NCBI RefSeq assembly: GCF_013347965.1
Contig: NZ_CP048810.1
Span: 1,984,001 to 2,048,000 of the forward strand
From: Pseudomonas bijieensis
Lineage (GTDB): Bacteria; Pseudomonadota; Gammaproteobacteria; Pseudomonadales; Pseudomonadaceae
Direction: 5' to 3'
Length of the DNA: 64,000 nt
The notes under the pieces were generated by a model. The model was not told where the DNA came from. It searched no databases and saw nothing but the letters and a program-made list of their open reading frames with translations. Positions 8,120 to 16,449 of this stretch are shown here, in pieces. The position numbers and the translations under genes were made by a program. The stretch's first letter is position 1. Every line of letters begins with the position of its first letter.

Positions 8120-10282
8120 TCAGTACGTGATAAAGACACAGCCATCAGCCCCGGCCTGCGATCTACTTGCGATTCGTCCGCCTCCGCCCATCCCGGGCTG
8201 TGTGAGCGGGGTAGTGTCGTTGGCTGCGAAAATGCTCTCGCCACCTCCACCTGCCCCACCATTTGCACCGTTGGAAGCCGCGTTGCGCACTGGAGGGTTG
8301 CCGGCTCCTAAAGTCCCGTTGAAATCCCCCCCTGAACCATAACCTCCGCCGGCGCCACCGGAAACCAACCCGCCGCCGCCACCAGTGGCTGAGCAGTGAG
8401 TGCCGAATGAAGAGGTACCGCCCGCGTTACCTGCTGCGTTGACAGTTGTCACATACGCACCACCTGCACCCACGGTCACCGTAATTACAGAGCCAGGCGT
8501 AACAGAAACCAGTCGTGTACTAAGTCCACCAGCTCCTCCCCCACCGGCACCAGTCTCCAAGGCTCCGAAAGCCCCACTACCGCCCCCGCCCCGCACCTCA
8601 ACAAATACCTTCCAAACATTCGCCGGAACTGTCCATTGGTAAACACCAGCGGTTCTGTAGAGGGCCTTGCCGCGATAGGGCAAATGGGCTGTTTGACCCA
8701 GCTCGCTCCAATACGGCTGTGTTCCCGTTGCAGTCTTGTGTCCGATGTAAACCCGCGTTGGACTGTTCGCCGTGTTGTTGATGATCGCCAGAAAAGTCTT
8801 GTACCCGGCGGTGATGTACCCACCGCCGACAAGAACAGTCATTGAAGTGCCGCCTTGTGTGCCGGAGTCTGGCGGCCCACCAATAGCCGCATTCGGATGC
8901 TCCAACGTAAACGCTCGATAAAGACCAGGTTTGATGTCAGTCGAAAAGTCCGCGATCAGGGGGATTTTCGCAGCGTCCGTTCCAAGTCCGAAAATATCAA
9001 GGATTGAACGTACCCCTCCGTTGAAGGCAGTAGACAGCACGTTGGGAATCGATCCGTTTTCGGCATACCAAGTGATGCCTGCACCGGTCGATAGAGTGAT
9101 GGTGTCCAATGTTTTGAGCACGAGCTGATTCGCGGCGATGCCCGCCACATAATCAGTGCCCTGTAGGATGATTGTCGCGGTTCCGGTCGAGACGTTCACC
9201 AGCGTGATGGTGCCGCCGTTGAATCCGGTACTTGCCTTGGGCAAGGTGATATTGACCGGGTTAACGGAGTTGATAATGAAAGCTTTCCCGAAAGCATCGG
9301 CCGTCAGCACAGTGCTGACGTCCAGGCCGCCAACGCTTGAATGGTTGCCGAGGGCTCGCTGAACAAACGCAGTATTGGCGAGCAGTTGGCTACTGTTATT
9401 GAGCGGCGCAGTTGGGGCTGTTGGGCTTCCCAGAAAGGCCGGGGAATTGATGGTTGCAAACCCCTGGGTGATGTTCTGAAAAGTCAGCGACGTGGTGCCC
9501 AGGACAATTGCCCCATCCGTCACCAACTGCCAGCGAGTGTCAGCCAGCGTAGCGCCTTGCTCGACGGACAAGATCATCGCCGAGGTGACTTCAGCACTGC
9601 TATCAGCATCCGGCGCACGCTGCCAAGCCGCTACACCAACGATGTAGATGCCGTTGTCTTTAGAGGCTGCTTGATTCTTTACCAACACCCGGTCGCCCGC
9701 GAGCAGGCTTACACCATCGATGGTCTGAACCCCAGTCAACGCGATATTGGCCGTAGTCGCTGCTCGCACTGACTGCTTGCTGTCGAACTTGAACAGTTCT
9801 TCAAGAATCCGCCGCTCGACGTATTCCCGTGTTGCTAACACCACTGACGGGTCAATCTTAAGCGTGATGTTGCCCGTGCTACTAACAATGAAGTTCATCC
9901 GAACAACTTGGGTCCTGCCCGAGCCCTGCGACATGATCGGCTTAAAACTCGGCGGGCAGTTCGCGACCGCCACCAGGTCCCCGTCAGCGTCGTACAGACC
10001 GATTTCACGAATCCAGTATCCACCCTCATCGGCCGGAATCACTTGCTCGGCGACAATCACCGCCGGATTGACTGGGTCAATAAAAAGCTGATTCAGCGGT
10101 CGGCGGCGCCATTCGTTGATAAGAGACGTTTGCGCAGCGCTTGGAACCGGGTCGGTGCCGTTGGCGTCACCCACGCCCATTTCGGTAAGTTTCCACGGAA
10201 CGCCAAGGGCATCGGCGTTCGCCTGTTTCGCCGTTCCCACGTTCGTGAGAATCGCGAAAAATTGCGAGGTCTGATCAATCAT
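8120..10282 (-). CDS. Tail fibre with glycine-rich receptor-binding tip
   Basis: 720 residues. The N-terminal 160 residues (MIDQTSQFFAILTNVGTAKQ, DEGGYWIREIGLYDADGDL) are the conserved baseplate-attachment domain of P2 gpH and R-pyocin fibres. A trimeric shaft follows, with a repeat-like block near 165-280 (LLAGDRVLVKNQAASKDNG). The last 150 residues are dominated by glycine runs (GAGGGGAGG, GGGGG, GGAGGG) separated by variable loops, and the protein ends in DGCVFITY. This composition resembles glycine-rich phage adhesins whose tip is a polyglycine-II sandwich. It should decide host range. Confidence 0.88.
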   Translation of the reverse strand: MIDQTSQFFAILTNVGTAKQANADALGVPWKLTEMGVGDANGTDPVPSAAQTSLINEWRRRPLNQLFIDPVNPAVIVAEQVIPADEGGYWIREIGLYDADGDLVAVANCPPSFKPIMSQGSGRTQVVRMNFIVSSTGNITLKIDPSVVLATREYVERRILEELFKFDSKQSVRAATTANIALTGVQTIDGVSLLAGDRVLVKNQAASKDNGIYIVGVAAWQRAPDADSSAEVTSAMILSVEQGATLADTRWQLVTDGAIVLGTTSLTFQNITQGFATINSPAFLGSPTAPTAPLNNSSQLLANTAFVQRALGNHSSVGGLDVSTVLTADAFGKAFIINSVNPVNITLPKASTGFNGGTITLVNVSTGTATIILQGTDYVAGIAANQLVLKTLDTITLSTGAGITWYAENGSIPNVLSTAFNGGVRSILDIFGLGTDAAKIPLIADFSTDIKPGLYRAFTLEHPNAAIGGPPDSGTQGGTSMTVLVGGGYITAGYKTFLAIINNTANSPTRVYIGHKTATGTQPYWSELGQTAHLPYRGKALYRTAGVYQWTVPANVWKVFVEVRGGGGSGAFGALETGAGGGGAGGLSTRLVSVTPGSVITVTVGAGGAYVTTVNAAGNAGGTSSFGTHCSATGGGGGLVSGGAGGGYGSGGDFNGTLGAGNPPVRNAASNGANGGAGGGGESIFAANDTTPLTQPGMGGGGRIASRSQAGADGCVFITY

Positions 10283-10884
10283 TAATAAACGTCCAAGGTG
10301 TCTATGGTGTGTTCGCGCCCTACCACGCCGATGGATCCGGTGACTTCAATGTCACGCATGATCGGCGGGTACACGTCGATTTCGTCGCCCTCATACAGGG
10401 CAACACCGATGTTCAATTTCCCTCGGGTTTCGAGGCTGATCGCCAATCCGGTCATGTGGCGACTGACCGGCCGGGCGTCATCGATCAGCCACGTCAGTTC
10501 CTGATAGGTTTCTTCGCTGATGCCTTCATCGGAAACACCGATCTTCAAGGCGAACGTTCCCGGCACCCCCATAGGTTGAGTCTTGAACCACTCCACTACC
10601 TCGATGAGATAGCCGAACGGCTCCACCACACGGCGCAAGGCGCCTATGGTGCCCTTGTGGGCATGGACGTAGAACGAAGAGCGAATCACCGAGCGCTTGA
10701 CCTCTTCGGGCCAGGCCTCGTCCCAGCGGTCCACGGACCAAGCCCAAGCCAATTGGTAAAGCAGGTGCGCCGGGCAGGTGTCCGGGTTGTATAGGGTTCT
10801 GAGCGGTATCTCCGTTGTTTCGTCGATAGCCGCCTCAATGGCCCGCTCAAGCTGAGTGCTGTTGAGGGGAAGCAAACTTTTCAT
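10282..10884 (-). CDS. Baseplate protein I (P2 gpI family)
   Basis: 200-residue wedge protein. NPDTCPAHLLYQLAWAWSVD, WPEEVKRSVIRSSFYVHAHK and GTIGALRRVVEPFGY are characteristic of gpI. It links gpJ to the fibre. The gene overlaps gpJ by 4 bases and abuts the fibre gene, as in P2 and R-pyocins. Confidence 0.92.
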   Translation of the reverse strand: MKSLLPLNSTQLERAIEAAIDETTEIPLRTLYNPDTCPAHLLYQLAWAWSVDRWDEAWPEEVKRSVIRSSFYVHAHKGTIGALRRVVEPFGYLIEVVEWFKTQPMGVPGTFALKIGVSDEGISEETYQELTWLIDDARPVSRHMTGLAISLETRGKLNIGVALYEGDEIDVYPPIMRDIEVTGSIGVVGREHTIDTLDVY

Positions 10885-11765
10885 TTACCACCCCGCTTTA
10901 TGGTGAACCCCGTGCACCACGCTGCCTGGGCCTTGGTTGGACGGATGTCTACCCATCCAGGGATCTCCACTCGGGCCACACCGCTGACGTGGATCTGTGC
11001 ATCAATCGCCGAACGGGCCACCTCAACGCCCAAGCGGCGCCGGGGGTTAATCCAGGCCTGCAAGCGCGCATTGCACTCTGCAAGTGCTGCCTCGTTTTCT
11101 GGTCCAGTACCGGCCATGTACACCACGGCATCGATTCGATAAGGCAGGATCTCGGCGCCCTGCACTGTCAGCCGATCAGCAACAGGCCGCCGATCTTCGT
11201 CATTGAGGTGAGTGTCCACTTCGGCCAACAACTCGGGGCTGGCCGTACCATCGCCCTCCAGGGACAGCACCGTCACGACCACCTCGGCCGGCGCCGGGCT
11301 TTCGGCCGTGGCGTCTGCCACCAGGCCCGAGGCGTTACGGGCATGCAGGATGTAGCTGTTTCGTGGCCCGGCTGTGGTCAGCCCCTCATACCTAAGTTGC
11401 ACCCGCTCGCGCAGCGCGTCGTAACTCTCCAGCACCGCCGGTACTGGGGGCACGGCGGTTGAGTCTTCAGCCTGGATGACCAAGCGTTGCAGGTTCACGT
11501 TGGCGGCCAACTGCTCCAGGTCGGCACCCGTGGCATGAGCCAGAAATAGTGCCTTGGCCGCGTCGTTGACCCTCGCCCGATTCTGCATGCGTCGATAAGC
11601 ACCCAACTCCAGCAGCTTGGTCACCGGGTCGCTTTCAAGGAAAGCGGTCCAGTTATCGCCCATGTACTCGCGGAACGTTGCCAGCTCGCCCTGATACAAC
11701 TCTTCAAAATCCAGACTCTCCAGCACCTGTGGAGCCGGCAACGCCGAAAGGTCGATAGTGCTCAT
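10881..11765 (-). CDS. Baseplate wedge protein J (P2 gpJ family)
   Basis: 294-residue wedge protein. The ATG at 11765 (MSTIDLSALPAPQVLESLDF) is chosen over longer starts because it forms an ATGA overlap with gpW and fits the family N-terminus. TGADLEQLAANVNLQRLVI and the C-terminal WINPRRRLGVEVARSAI are typical of gpJ. It forms the iris-like ring with gpW. Confidence 0.92.
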   Translation of the reverse strand: MSTIDLSALPAPQVLESLDFEELYQGELATFREYMGDNWTAFLESDPVTKLLELGAYRRMQNRARVNDAAKALFLAHATGADLEQLAANVNLQRLVIQAEDSTAVPPVPAVLESYDALRERVQLRYEGLTTAGPRNSYILHARNASGLVADATAESPAPAEVVVTVLSLEGDGTASPELLAEVDTHLNDEDRRPVADRLTVQGAEILPYRIDAVVYMAGTGPENEAALAECNARLQAWINPRRRLGVEVARSAIDAQIHVSGVARVEIPGWVDIRPTKAQAAWCTGFTIKRGGK

Positions 11766-12088
11766 GCGTTCACCTCCAGCACCACGCCATCGCCAATGTA
11801 GGAGCCCGTCAGTTGCAAGGTGATTTGTCCATCCACCACCGCAATGACCCGAACACGCTCCAGCTTCAAACGGGGTTCCCAACGACCGAGGGCACGAGCG
11901 ACTTCAGCCTGCACCGCGCTTTTCCAACCTTCGTTAACTGGCAGGTCGACATAGCGACGCATTTGGCTGCCGTACTCCGGCCGCATGCGGCGGCTGCCGA
12001 CAGGCGTGCTCAGAATGTCCTCAATGGACTGCCGCAAATGCGCCTGGCCGGACAGCGGCTGCCCCGTGCGACGGTCCACTCCGATCAT
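11762..12088 (-). CDS. Baseplate protein W (gpW/T4 gp25 family)
   Basis: 108 residues with the gp25-like fold. LRQSIEDILSTPVGSRRMRP and RPEYGSQMRRYVDLPVN match the family; the EYGS-type loop is the sheath-attachment motif of gp25 proteins. It overlaps gpJ by 4 bases (ATGA). Confidence 0.93.
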   Translation of the reverse strand: MIGVDRRTGQPLSGQAHLRQSIEDILSTPVGSRRMRPEYGSQMRRYVDLPVNEGWKSAVQAEVARALGRWEPRLKLERVRVIAVVDGQITLQLTGSYIGDGVVLEVNA

Positions 12089-12092
12089 GGAA

Positions 12093-12341
12093 TTACTCCG
12101 TCAGCAGTTGCATATCCGGGTGCGCCTTGAGGAAGGCGTACTGATCATCGCCGCACGCTGTGACCTGGCCGGCGATGACCGGCAAGGTGCTGCCGTCTGG
12201 CATGATCAGCGTGCGTGAGGTGTACCGGGTGTCGCGGAACATTCGCGCCGGTCCGATGGGTGCCGGCGACTCGGTTTGGACTGGCTCAGGCAGCGCCGCG
12301 ACGGCCGTTGGCCGCTCGGTGTCTGTTCGCGTTTTGCTCAT
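12093..12341 (-). CDS. Unknown small tail-cluster protein
   Basis: 82 residues in the baseplate cluster between the spike gene V and W, on the same strand and 4 bases from gpW. The N-terminus is Pro/Ala-rich and looks disordered; the C-terminus (GSTLPVIAGQVTACGDDQYAFLKAHPD) looks like a small folded unit. I do not recognise the family. A virion role is inferred only from position. Confidence 0.6.
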   Translation of the reverse strand: MSKTRTDTERPTAVAALPEPVQTESPAPIGPARMFRDTRYTSRTLIMPDGSTLPVIAGQVTACGDDQYAFLKAHPDMQLLTE

Positions 12342-12361
12342 TTGGGTTGCTCCAGAAATGC

Positions 12362-12383
12362 AAAAGCCCGCACGCGGCGGGCT
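12362..12383 (-). terminator. Hairpin with T-run downstream of spike gene V
   Basis: On the minus strand a perfect 7-bp AGCCCGC/GCGGGCT stem with a 5-base loop is followed by TTTGC. It is located between gpV and the unknown 82-residue gene. Confidence 0.6.
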
Positions 12384-12400
12384 GTGAATAAATGTTGGAG

Positions 12401-12964
12401 TCAGTGTTTATGGTTCGGCGTGTTGCCGGTTGTGTCGATGATGCGGCCGCCGCCGTGGATATCGCCCGTTACCTTTAACGGGCCGTTGATCTGCACATTG
12501 CCGGTCAGGGTGATATCGCCTGCCGTGGCGTTGATCGCACTGTCGGTAACAACCACTTCGGTTCCGCCGACTTTGATAGTCACGGTACCGCTTGGCACGG
12601 TGATGGTGTAGGTGCTGGCCTGCCAGTCGTAGACCAGCGAGCCACCATCATCGAAACGCCACACCTCGACGTGGTCGCGGTTGTCTGGCGGCGCCCCGGC
12701 ATTGCCATACAGACCGGGGATGAACGTGCCTTGCGCCACTTCCCCGCTGGCACTGACCAGGGTTCCTTGCTCGCCGAGGCTAGGCGCTCGCCAATGACGT
12801 GCCTTGCCGGCCGCGATACTGTGCCATCGTACCCAGGCACTGACCCAGTCCCCATCCGACACCCGACATACGGGCGGCGAAGCGGTCAGATCCAACGCCA
12901 CCACATAACAATCCTTGACCAAGCCGGCCAGCATGCGGTCATGCTGCGCACTGGGGTAGCTCAT
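12401..12964 (-). CDS. Baseplate spike protein V (P2 gpV family)
   Basis: 187-residue membrane-piercing spike. The N-terminal OB-fold region is followed by a beta-helix with short Ile/Val repeats (SGTVTIKVGGTEVVVTDS, INATAGDITLTGNVQINGP). The C-terminus ends NTPNHKH; the H-x-H apex is the iron-binding tip of P2 gpV-type spikes. It follows the 176-residue connector-like gene with a 4-base overlap. Confidence 0.93.
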   Translation of the reverse strand: MSYPSAQHDRMLAGLVKDCYVVALDLTASPPVCRVSDGDWVSAWVRWHSIAAGKARHWRAPSLGEQGTLVSASGEVAQGTFIPGLYGNAGAPPDNRDHVEVWRFDDGGSLVYDWQASTYTITVPSGTVTIKVGGTEVVVTDSAINATAGDITLTGNVQINGPLKVTGDIHGGGRIIDTTGNTPNHKH

Positions 12965-13491
12965 GCCATCTCCTCCGGAGGCAGGTAGCTACCTTCGCTA
13001 CCAGGCCCCGTATCAGGGCTGAAGCCCCAGAGTAAGGTACCCGGTGGCTGGTTCGGCCACGGCCACTCTTCCTTGCCCAAGTAAATACCCTGGGTCCATT
13101 CGACAACCCACACCGCGTAGCTGTCGAGCTCCGGCCGGGTCCAGTCCTGTGACGCCTGGATAAACTCAGCAGGCTCGACCGCCAATCCCCACGTCTGCAT
13201 GCGCAGCAAAATAATCAACTGAGCCGCGATGAATGCGGCCACCTGCTGACAGCGTTCGTGATCGCTGCCGACAATGATGCGCGCTTCGAAACGTGCCTCG
13301 ACTCCAACTTCGCCAGTGCCAGGATCACGGCCGGGCTCTAGCTCGACCAGCTCAAGTACAACAGCAGGAATGGGCACGTGCTGCAACATGTCGGGCATGG
13401 TGCAGATGTAAGCCAAGCCGGGGATGGCCTGGGCGATCTGCTCTTCAATGGCTGAGTAAAGCTGGTCAAGAGGAATGATGGGCTCAGACAT
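12961..13491 (-). CDS. Probable tail completion/terminator protein
   Basis: 176 residues at the head-tail junction of the cluster, overlapping both neighbours. IPLDQLYSAIEEQIAQAIPG at the start and the middle part (EARFEARIIVGSDHERCQQV) look like the small alpha/beta tail-terminator or Gp37-type proteins that close the tail tube. No single family motif is decisive, so the function is inferred from size and position. Confidence 0.55.
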   Translation of the reverse strand: MSEPIIPLDQLYSAIEEQIAQAIPGLAYICTMPDMLQHVPIPAVVLELVELEPGRDPGTGEVGVEARFEARIIVGSDHERCQQVAAFIAAQLIILLRMQTWGLAVEPAEFIQASQDWTRPELDSYAVWVVEWTQGIYLGKEEWPWPNQPPGTLLWGFSPDTGPGSEGSYLPPEEMA

Positions 13492-14146
13492 GGGCTGATT
13501 TCCTCAAGTATTTTTGCAGCTCGAAATTCATCTCCTGCTCCAGGATCTCAAGCAATCGCTGATGCGCACGACGCGACCATTCCTCAAAGTGAGGACGCAC
13601 GTCGTCGAGCGATATCTTGGCCTTGGCCAGTGGATAGCGGCTACCGTTCTCGGCAATCCAGCCCGAACTTGGCCCACCGCCGCCTGACACATCACTGTCG
13701 GGATAGTCGCTTGCTCTGAAGTGTTTACTGGCGGTACGAATCCAGATGTCAGGCGCGCTGCCATACACGGTCTTGTAGAACGCCCCCTGATACTTGCGAC
13801 CCGCGACAGAGACGCCAGAGCGGCCCTGTCGTACTCGACCTGCGCGACTGGCCTCAATGGGATTGACGCCAAACCACAACTTGGCTTGCTCGTTGGAGTT
13901 GACCGGGTAAGCCTTTAACCGTTGACGCACGGCAGCGATAGCGATTCGAGCTTGCCGGCCTACCGCTCGTGCAATGTGCGTGCGCAACCAACGCAGCGTC
14001 TTATTCAGGGCTCGCCGTTGAGCTGCACGGGCGGCTTGTGGAACAAGAGCGGCAAAGTCGGAGAACGCATCCTTATCGGTTTGAGCCAATTGCAGCGTGA
14101 ACAGACCGGAACTGGCCGAGGATTTGACATGACCGCCGACACTCAT
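13484..14146 (-). CDS. Minor tail protein Z-like (lambda gpZ family)
   Basis: 220 residues. AAQRRALNKTLRWLRTHIAR followed by the basic segment RQARIAIAAVRQRLKAYPV resembles the N-terminal region of lambda gpZ-type proteins, which act at the tail-head interface. The order FII-Z after the major capsid agrees with lambda-like genomes. It overlaps both neighbours by a few bases. Confidence 0.6.
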   Translation of the reverse strand: MSVGGHVKSSASSGLFTLQLAQTDKDAFSDFAALVPQAARAAQRRALNKTLRWLRTHIARAVGRQARIAIAAVRQRLKAYPVNSNEQAKLWFGVNPIEASRAGRVRQGRSGVSVAGRKYQGAFYKTVYGSAPDIWIRTASKHFRASDYPDSDVSGGGGPSSGWIAENGSRYPLAKAKISLDDVRPHFEEWSRRAHQRLLEILEQEMNFELQKYLRKSAHV

Positions 14147-14463
14147 CGCACCTCCCGAAGGATCAAATTGACCCAGCCTGTGCCATCCGGCTCACGTCTG
14201 ACGATGACATAACGCCCGCCACCGTCTTCTGGCGTGAGCTGGACAGTGATTAACTGGCCATCAGAAATGAGATGGGCCTCAACAATACGGACGGCGAACA
14301 CTGGTTCGCGTATACCGGTGTTGATCCTTCCCACCTTTGGCTGCAACCAGGGCGCCGAGAAAAATCCCGGCACCGGCAAGTCACGACCGTCGACCAGAGC
14401 CTCGTCGCCCAGGACATCCAGCAACTGCGCATCCATCGCTGCCACCTGGTCACGAAAAGCCAT
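14143..14463 (-). CDS. Head-tail joining protein, lambda FII-like
   Basis: 106 residues. The length, the beta-rich C-terminus with PEDGGGRYVIVRREPDGTG, and the position between the capsid module and gpZ match the lambda gpFII attachment family. The identification is mainly from gene order. Confidence 0.5.
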   Translation of the reverse strand: MAFRDQVAAMDAQLLDVLGDEALVDGRDLPVPGFFSAPWLQPKVGRINTGIREPVFAVRIVEAHLISDGQLITVQLTPEDGGGRYVIVRREPDGTGWVNLILREVR

Positions 14464-14651
14464 CAGCTATCACCGTCATCCGAGGCGTCGGATCCAGACT
14501 CCAGCTTGCCGCGCTTGGCGATGACACCTTCTTCGAGCAACAGATCCCGAATCTCAGTGCTAGGCGGAACATACACTTTGCCTTTTCGCACCAGGTTGAC
14601 ACCGTCTTGCACACAGCCTTCGATCACTACGTACTCAACTTTGGCAGCCAT
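14463..14651 (-). CDS. Unknown small head-module protein
   Basis: 62 residues. The ATG at 14651, with GGTGG about 7 bases upstream, starts MAAKVEYVVIEGCVQDG, just after the major capsid stop. The acidic tail (SGSDASDDGDS) is probably flexible. Its position between capsid E and FII is that of lambda FI, but the protein is much shorter and I see no FI motif. Confidence 0.55.
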   Translation of the reverse strand: MAAKVEYVVIEGCVQDGVNLVRKGKVYVPPSTEIRDLLLEEGVIAKRGKLESGSDASDDGDS

Positions 14652-14652
14652 A

Positions 14653-15684
14653 TCACACCACCTTTGCAAAGACGAAAGCGTTAGGCTCCAGCATCCCGGC
14701 CAGGGCAGCGCTTTGCAGCTTCAACCACCGTGCGCTTGGATCCTGAGTCACCCAACTTTTTGGAAAACGGGCAGCTTCGACCAGGCCGCTTTCAATCGCC
14801 TCGATGTCCTTGATCGCGCCGTAAAGCATCGCGTTTCGAGTCGAAGTCGAGCCCAACATCAAGCCGCCGCTTGGCACCATCTGCTGCTCGTCACCGTCAT
14901 CGTCCAGGTACCACTCGTCGTAGACGTACAGGTCGATGCCGGGGTCGTTCAGATAGCCAAGATAGGTCACGCCATCTGGCAGCTCTTCAGGCTTGATTAC
15001 GCCCATGTCCACCCGGCGAGAGTTGAGCTGCTTCAACACTGTCTCGTTGCGCTGGAAAGCATCCTGGGCTTCACCACTGAGCACAGCGACGTTGCCGGTG
15101 CGCCCGGAATCCTTAGCAATCTGGCGCTTCCACTGCCGCAAGTTGGCAATAGGGTCGGAGTCCGCCGTGTTCCAACGCCCTGCCCCCAGCACGATTTTGT
15201 GGCTGTCCTCCATCAGAAAATCGATGGTGTCATCGACGCCATCGCCCAGCACCCGAACGCGCCCAGTGCTCAGCGCCTGAGCGCACATCCACTCTTCGCG
15301 GCGAGTGATCTCGTCGTCCAGGTCGATCAGGTCGCGTCCCAACTGCTCGCCCGCTCGCTCCAGCGGAGTTCGCGAGGAGAATGGGTTATCGCCGGCTGCA
15401 CGCTTGAGGATTTGTTCTGCCCGCGTCTCGCGCTTGGGCTGGATGTAGGGTGGCTTGTACGTTTCAGAACTGAAGCCGTTGCGCAGCGAGACACTGCCGG
15501 GCAGCGATGGGTGTACGAAAGGCGCCATCTTGCGCTGGCCCTTGATGATGTCGATGGTCACCGCCTCGGTGCCGAAGGTAACGGGGTTGCCGCCGTTGAA
15601 GAAAGTGTTCATCAGGAAGCGACGAGGCGTGTTCATCTGCTCGACGGCTTCGAGCATGGTGAGGGTGTCAAAAATGTCGGTCAT
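14653..15684 (-). CDS. Major capsid protein (lambda gpE family)
   Basis: 343 residues, the usual length for lambda gpE-type capsid proteins. FDTLTMLEAVEQMNTPRRFL, TEAVTIDIIKGQRKMAPFV and PPYIQPKRETRAEQIL are characteristic of the major capsid protein E family. It forms the icosahedral shell, stabilised by the gpD-like decoration protein encoded directly upstream. Confidence 0.93.
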   Translation of the reverse strand: MTDIFDTLTMLEAVEQMNTPRRFLMNTFFNGGNPVTFGTEAVTIDIIKGQRKMAPFVHPSLPGSVSLRNGFSSETYKPPYIQPKRETRAEQILKRAAGDNPFSSRTPLERAGEQLGRDLIDLDDEITRREEWMCAQALSTGRVRVLGDGVDDTIDFLMEDSHKIVLGAGRWNTADSDPIANLRQWKRQIAKDSGRTGNVAVLSGEAQDAFQRNETVLKQLNSRRVDMGVIKPEELPDGVTYLGYLNDPGIDLYVYDEWYLDDDGDEQQMVPSGGLMLGSTSTRNAMLYGAIKDIEAIESGLVEAARFPKSWVTQDPSARWLKLQSAALAGMLEPNAFVFAKVV

Positions 15685-15696
15685 CAGGTGCTCCGG

Positions 15697-16047
15697 TCAG
15701 CGGATGAAAATGCAGAAAGGTCGTAGGGCGGCTTTGGCTGCAGCCAAGGTCAAGCCTTCACCGAGGTGGAGCTGGGAGCCCAGCACTTGGCCTGTCAAAC
15801 GTATGGGCGCGCTCTTGGCCCCTCCTGTGGTGTCTACGTCCTCGTCGAGGATGGCCGTGGGCACCTGGGAGCCGTCTTCAGCTGCGGCTTTGCACAGCAC
15901 GAACTCTTTCGAACTGGTGACCTGCCCCAAGACAGCCCCCCGGGGGAGGGTCTGGCCAGCGGCGATGAAGCCGGTGTCCATTGCAATGGGAAAGTCACCG
16001 GCAGAAAGGTGGCTCGGCTGGTAGGTTTTACGTTCCGGGTTGCTCAT
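15697..16047 (-). CDS. Head decoration protein (lambda gpD family)
   Basis: 116 residues, similar to lambda gpD in length. YQPSHLSAGDFPIAMDTGFI and LPRGAVLGQVTSS show the gpD N-terminal and core motifs. It is expected to bind as trimers on the expanded capsid. The location between the protease/scaffold and major capsid genes is the lambda order C-Nu3-D-E. Confidence 0.9.
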   Translation of the reverse strand: MSNPERKTYQPSHLSAGDFPIAMDTGFIAAGQTLPRGAVLGQVTSSKEFVLCKAAAEDGSQVPTAILDEDVDTTGGAKSAPIRLTGQVLGSQLHLGEGLTLAAAKAALRPFCIFIR

Positions 16048-16059
16048 GAATGTCTCCTG

Positions 16060-16449
16060 TCAGCGGCGCGAAGCGCCAGCAACGATTGCGCTGACGGCGG
16101 CTTGGCGTTCGCCTTGCTTGCCATCACCGGTTGGGGTTGTAGCCGTCACACCCTGGGCATCGCTCTTGATGGCCGACAGGGAGATCCCGCGATCCTGGGC
16201 AGCCTTGAACAGTTGCAGGGCAGTAGCCTCGACCGTGGTGCCTGCATCGATAGCCGCTTCTATTTCCTTCTCGAAGCCTTTGCTGGCCAGCGCGTTAATG
16301 CCCTTGATGCGATCACGTTCTGCGGCGGCGCCTTCGGCTCGAATGGCACCGAGGTCAGGCTGTTGTGCCTGGGCGATTTCAATGGTGTTTGGATCAGTGC
16401 CGGCGGCCAGCGCAGTACGCAGCTCCGCCGTGGTGTGTACGGTGGTCAT
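16060..16449 (-). CDS. Nested scaffold protein, lambda Nu3-like
   Basis: Internal in-frame start inside the protease gene. The ATG at 16449 (MTTVHTTAELRTAL) has AAGGAA about 8 bases upstream and would give a 129-residue protein identical to the helical C-terminus of the protease. In lambda, Nu3 is made the same way from within C and serves as capsid scaffold. The ribosome binding site is seen; expression is inferred. Confidence 0.6.
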   Translation of the reverse strand: MTTVHTTAELRTALAAGTDPNTIEIAQAQQPDLGAIRAEGAAAERDRIKGINALASKGFEKEIEAAIDAGTTVEATALQLFKAAQDRGISLSAIKSDAQGVTATTPTGDGKQGERQAAVSAIVAGASRR

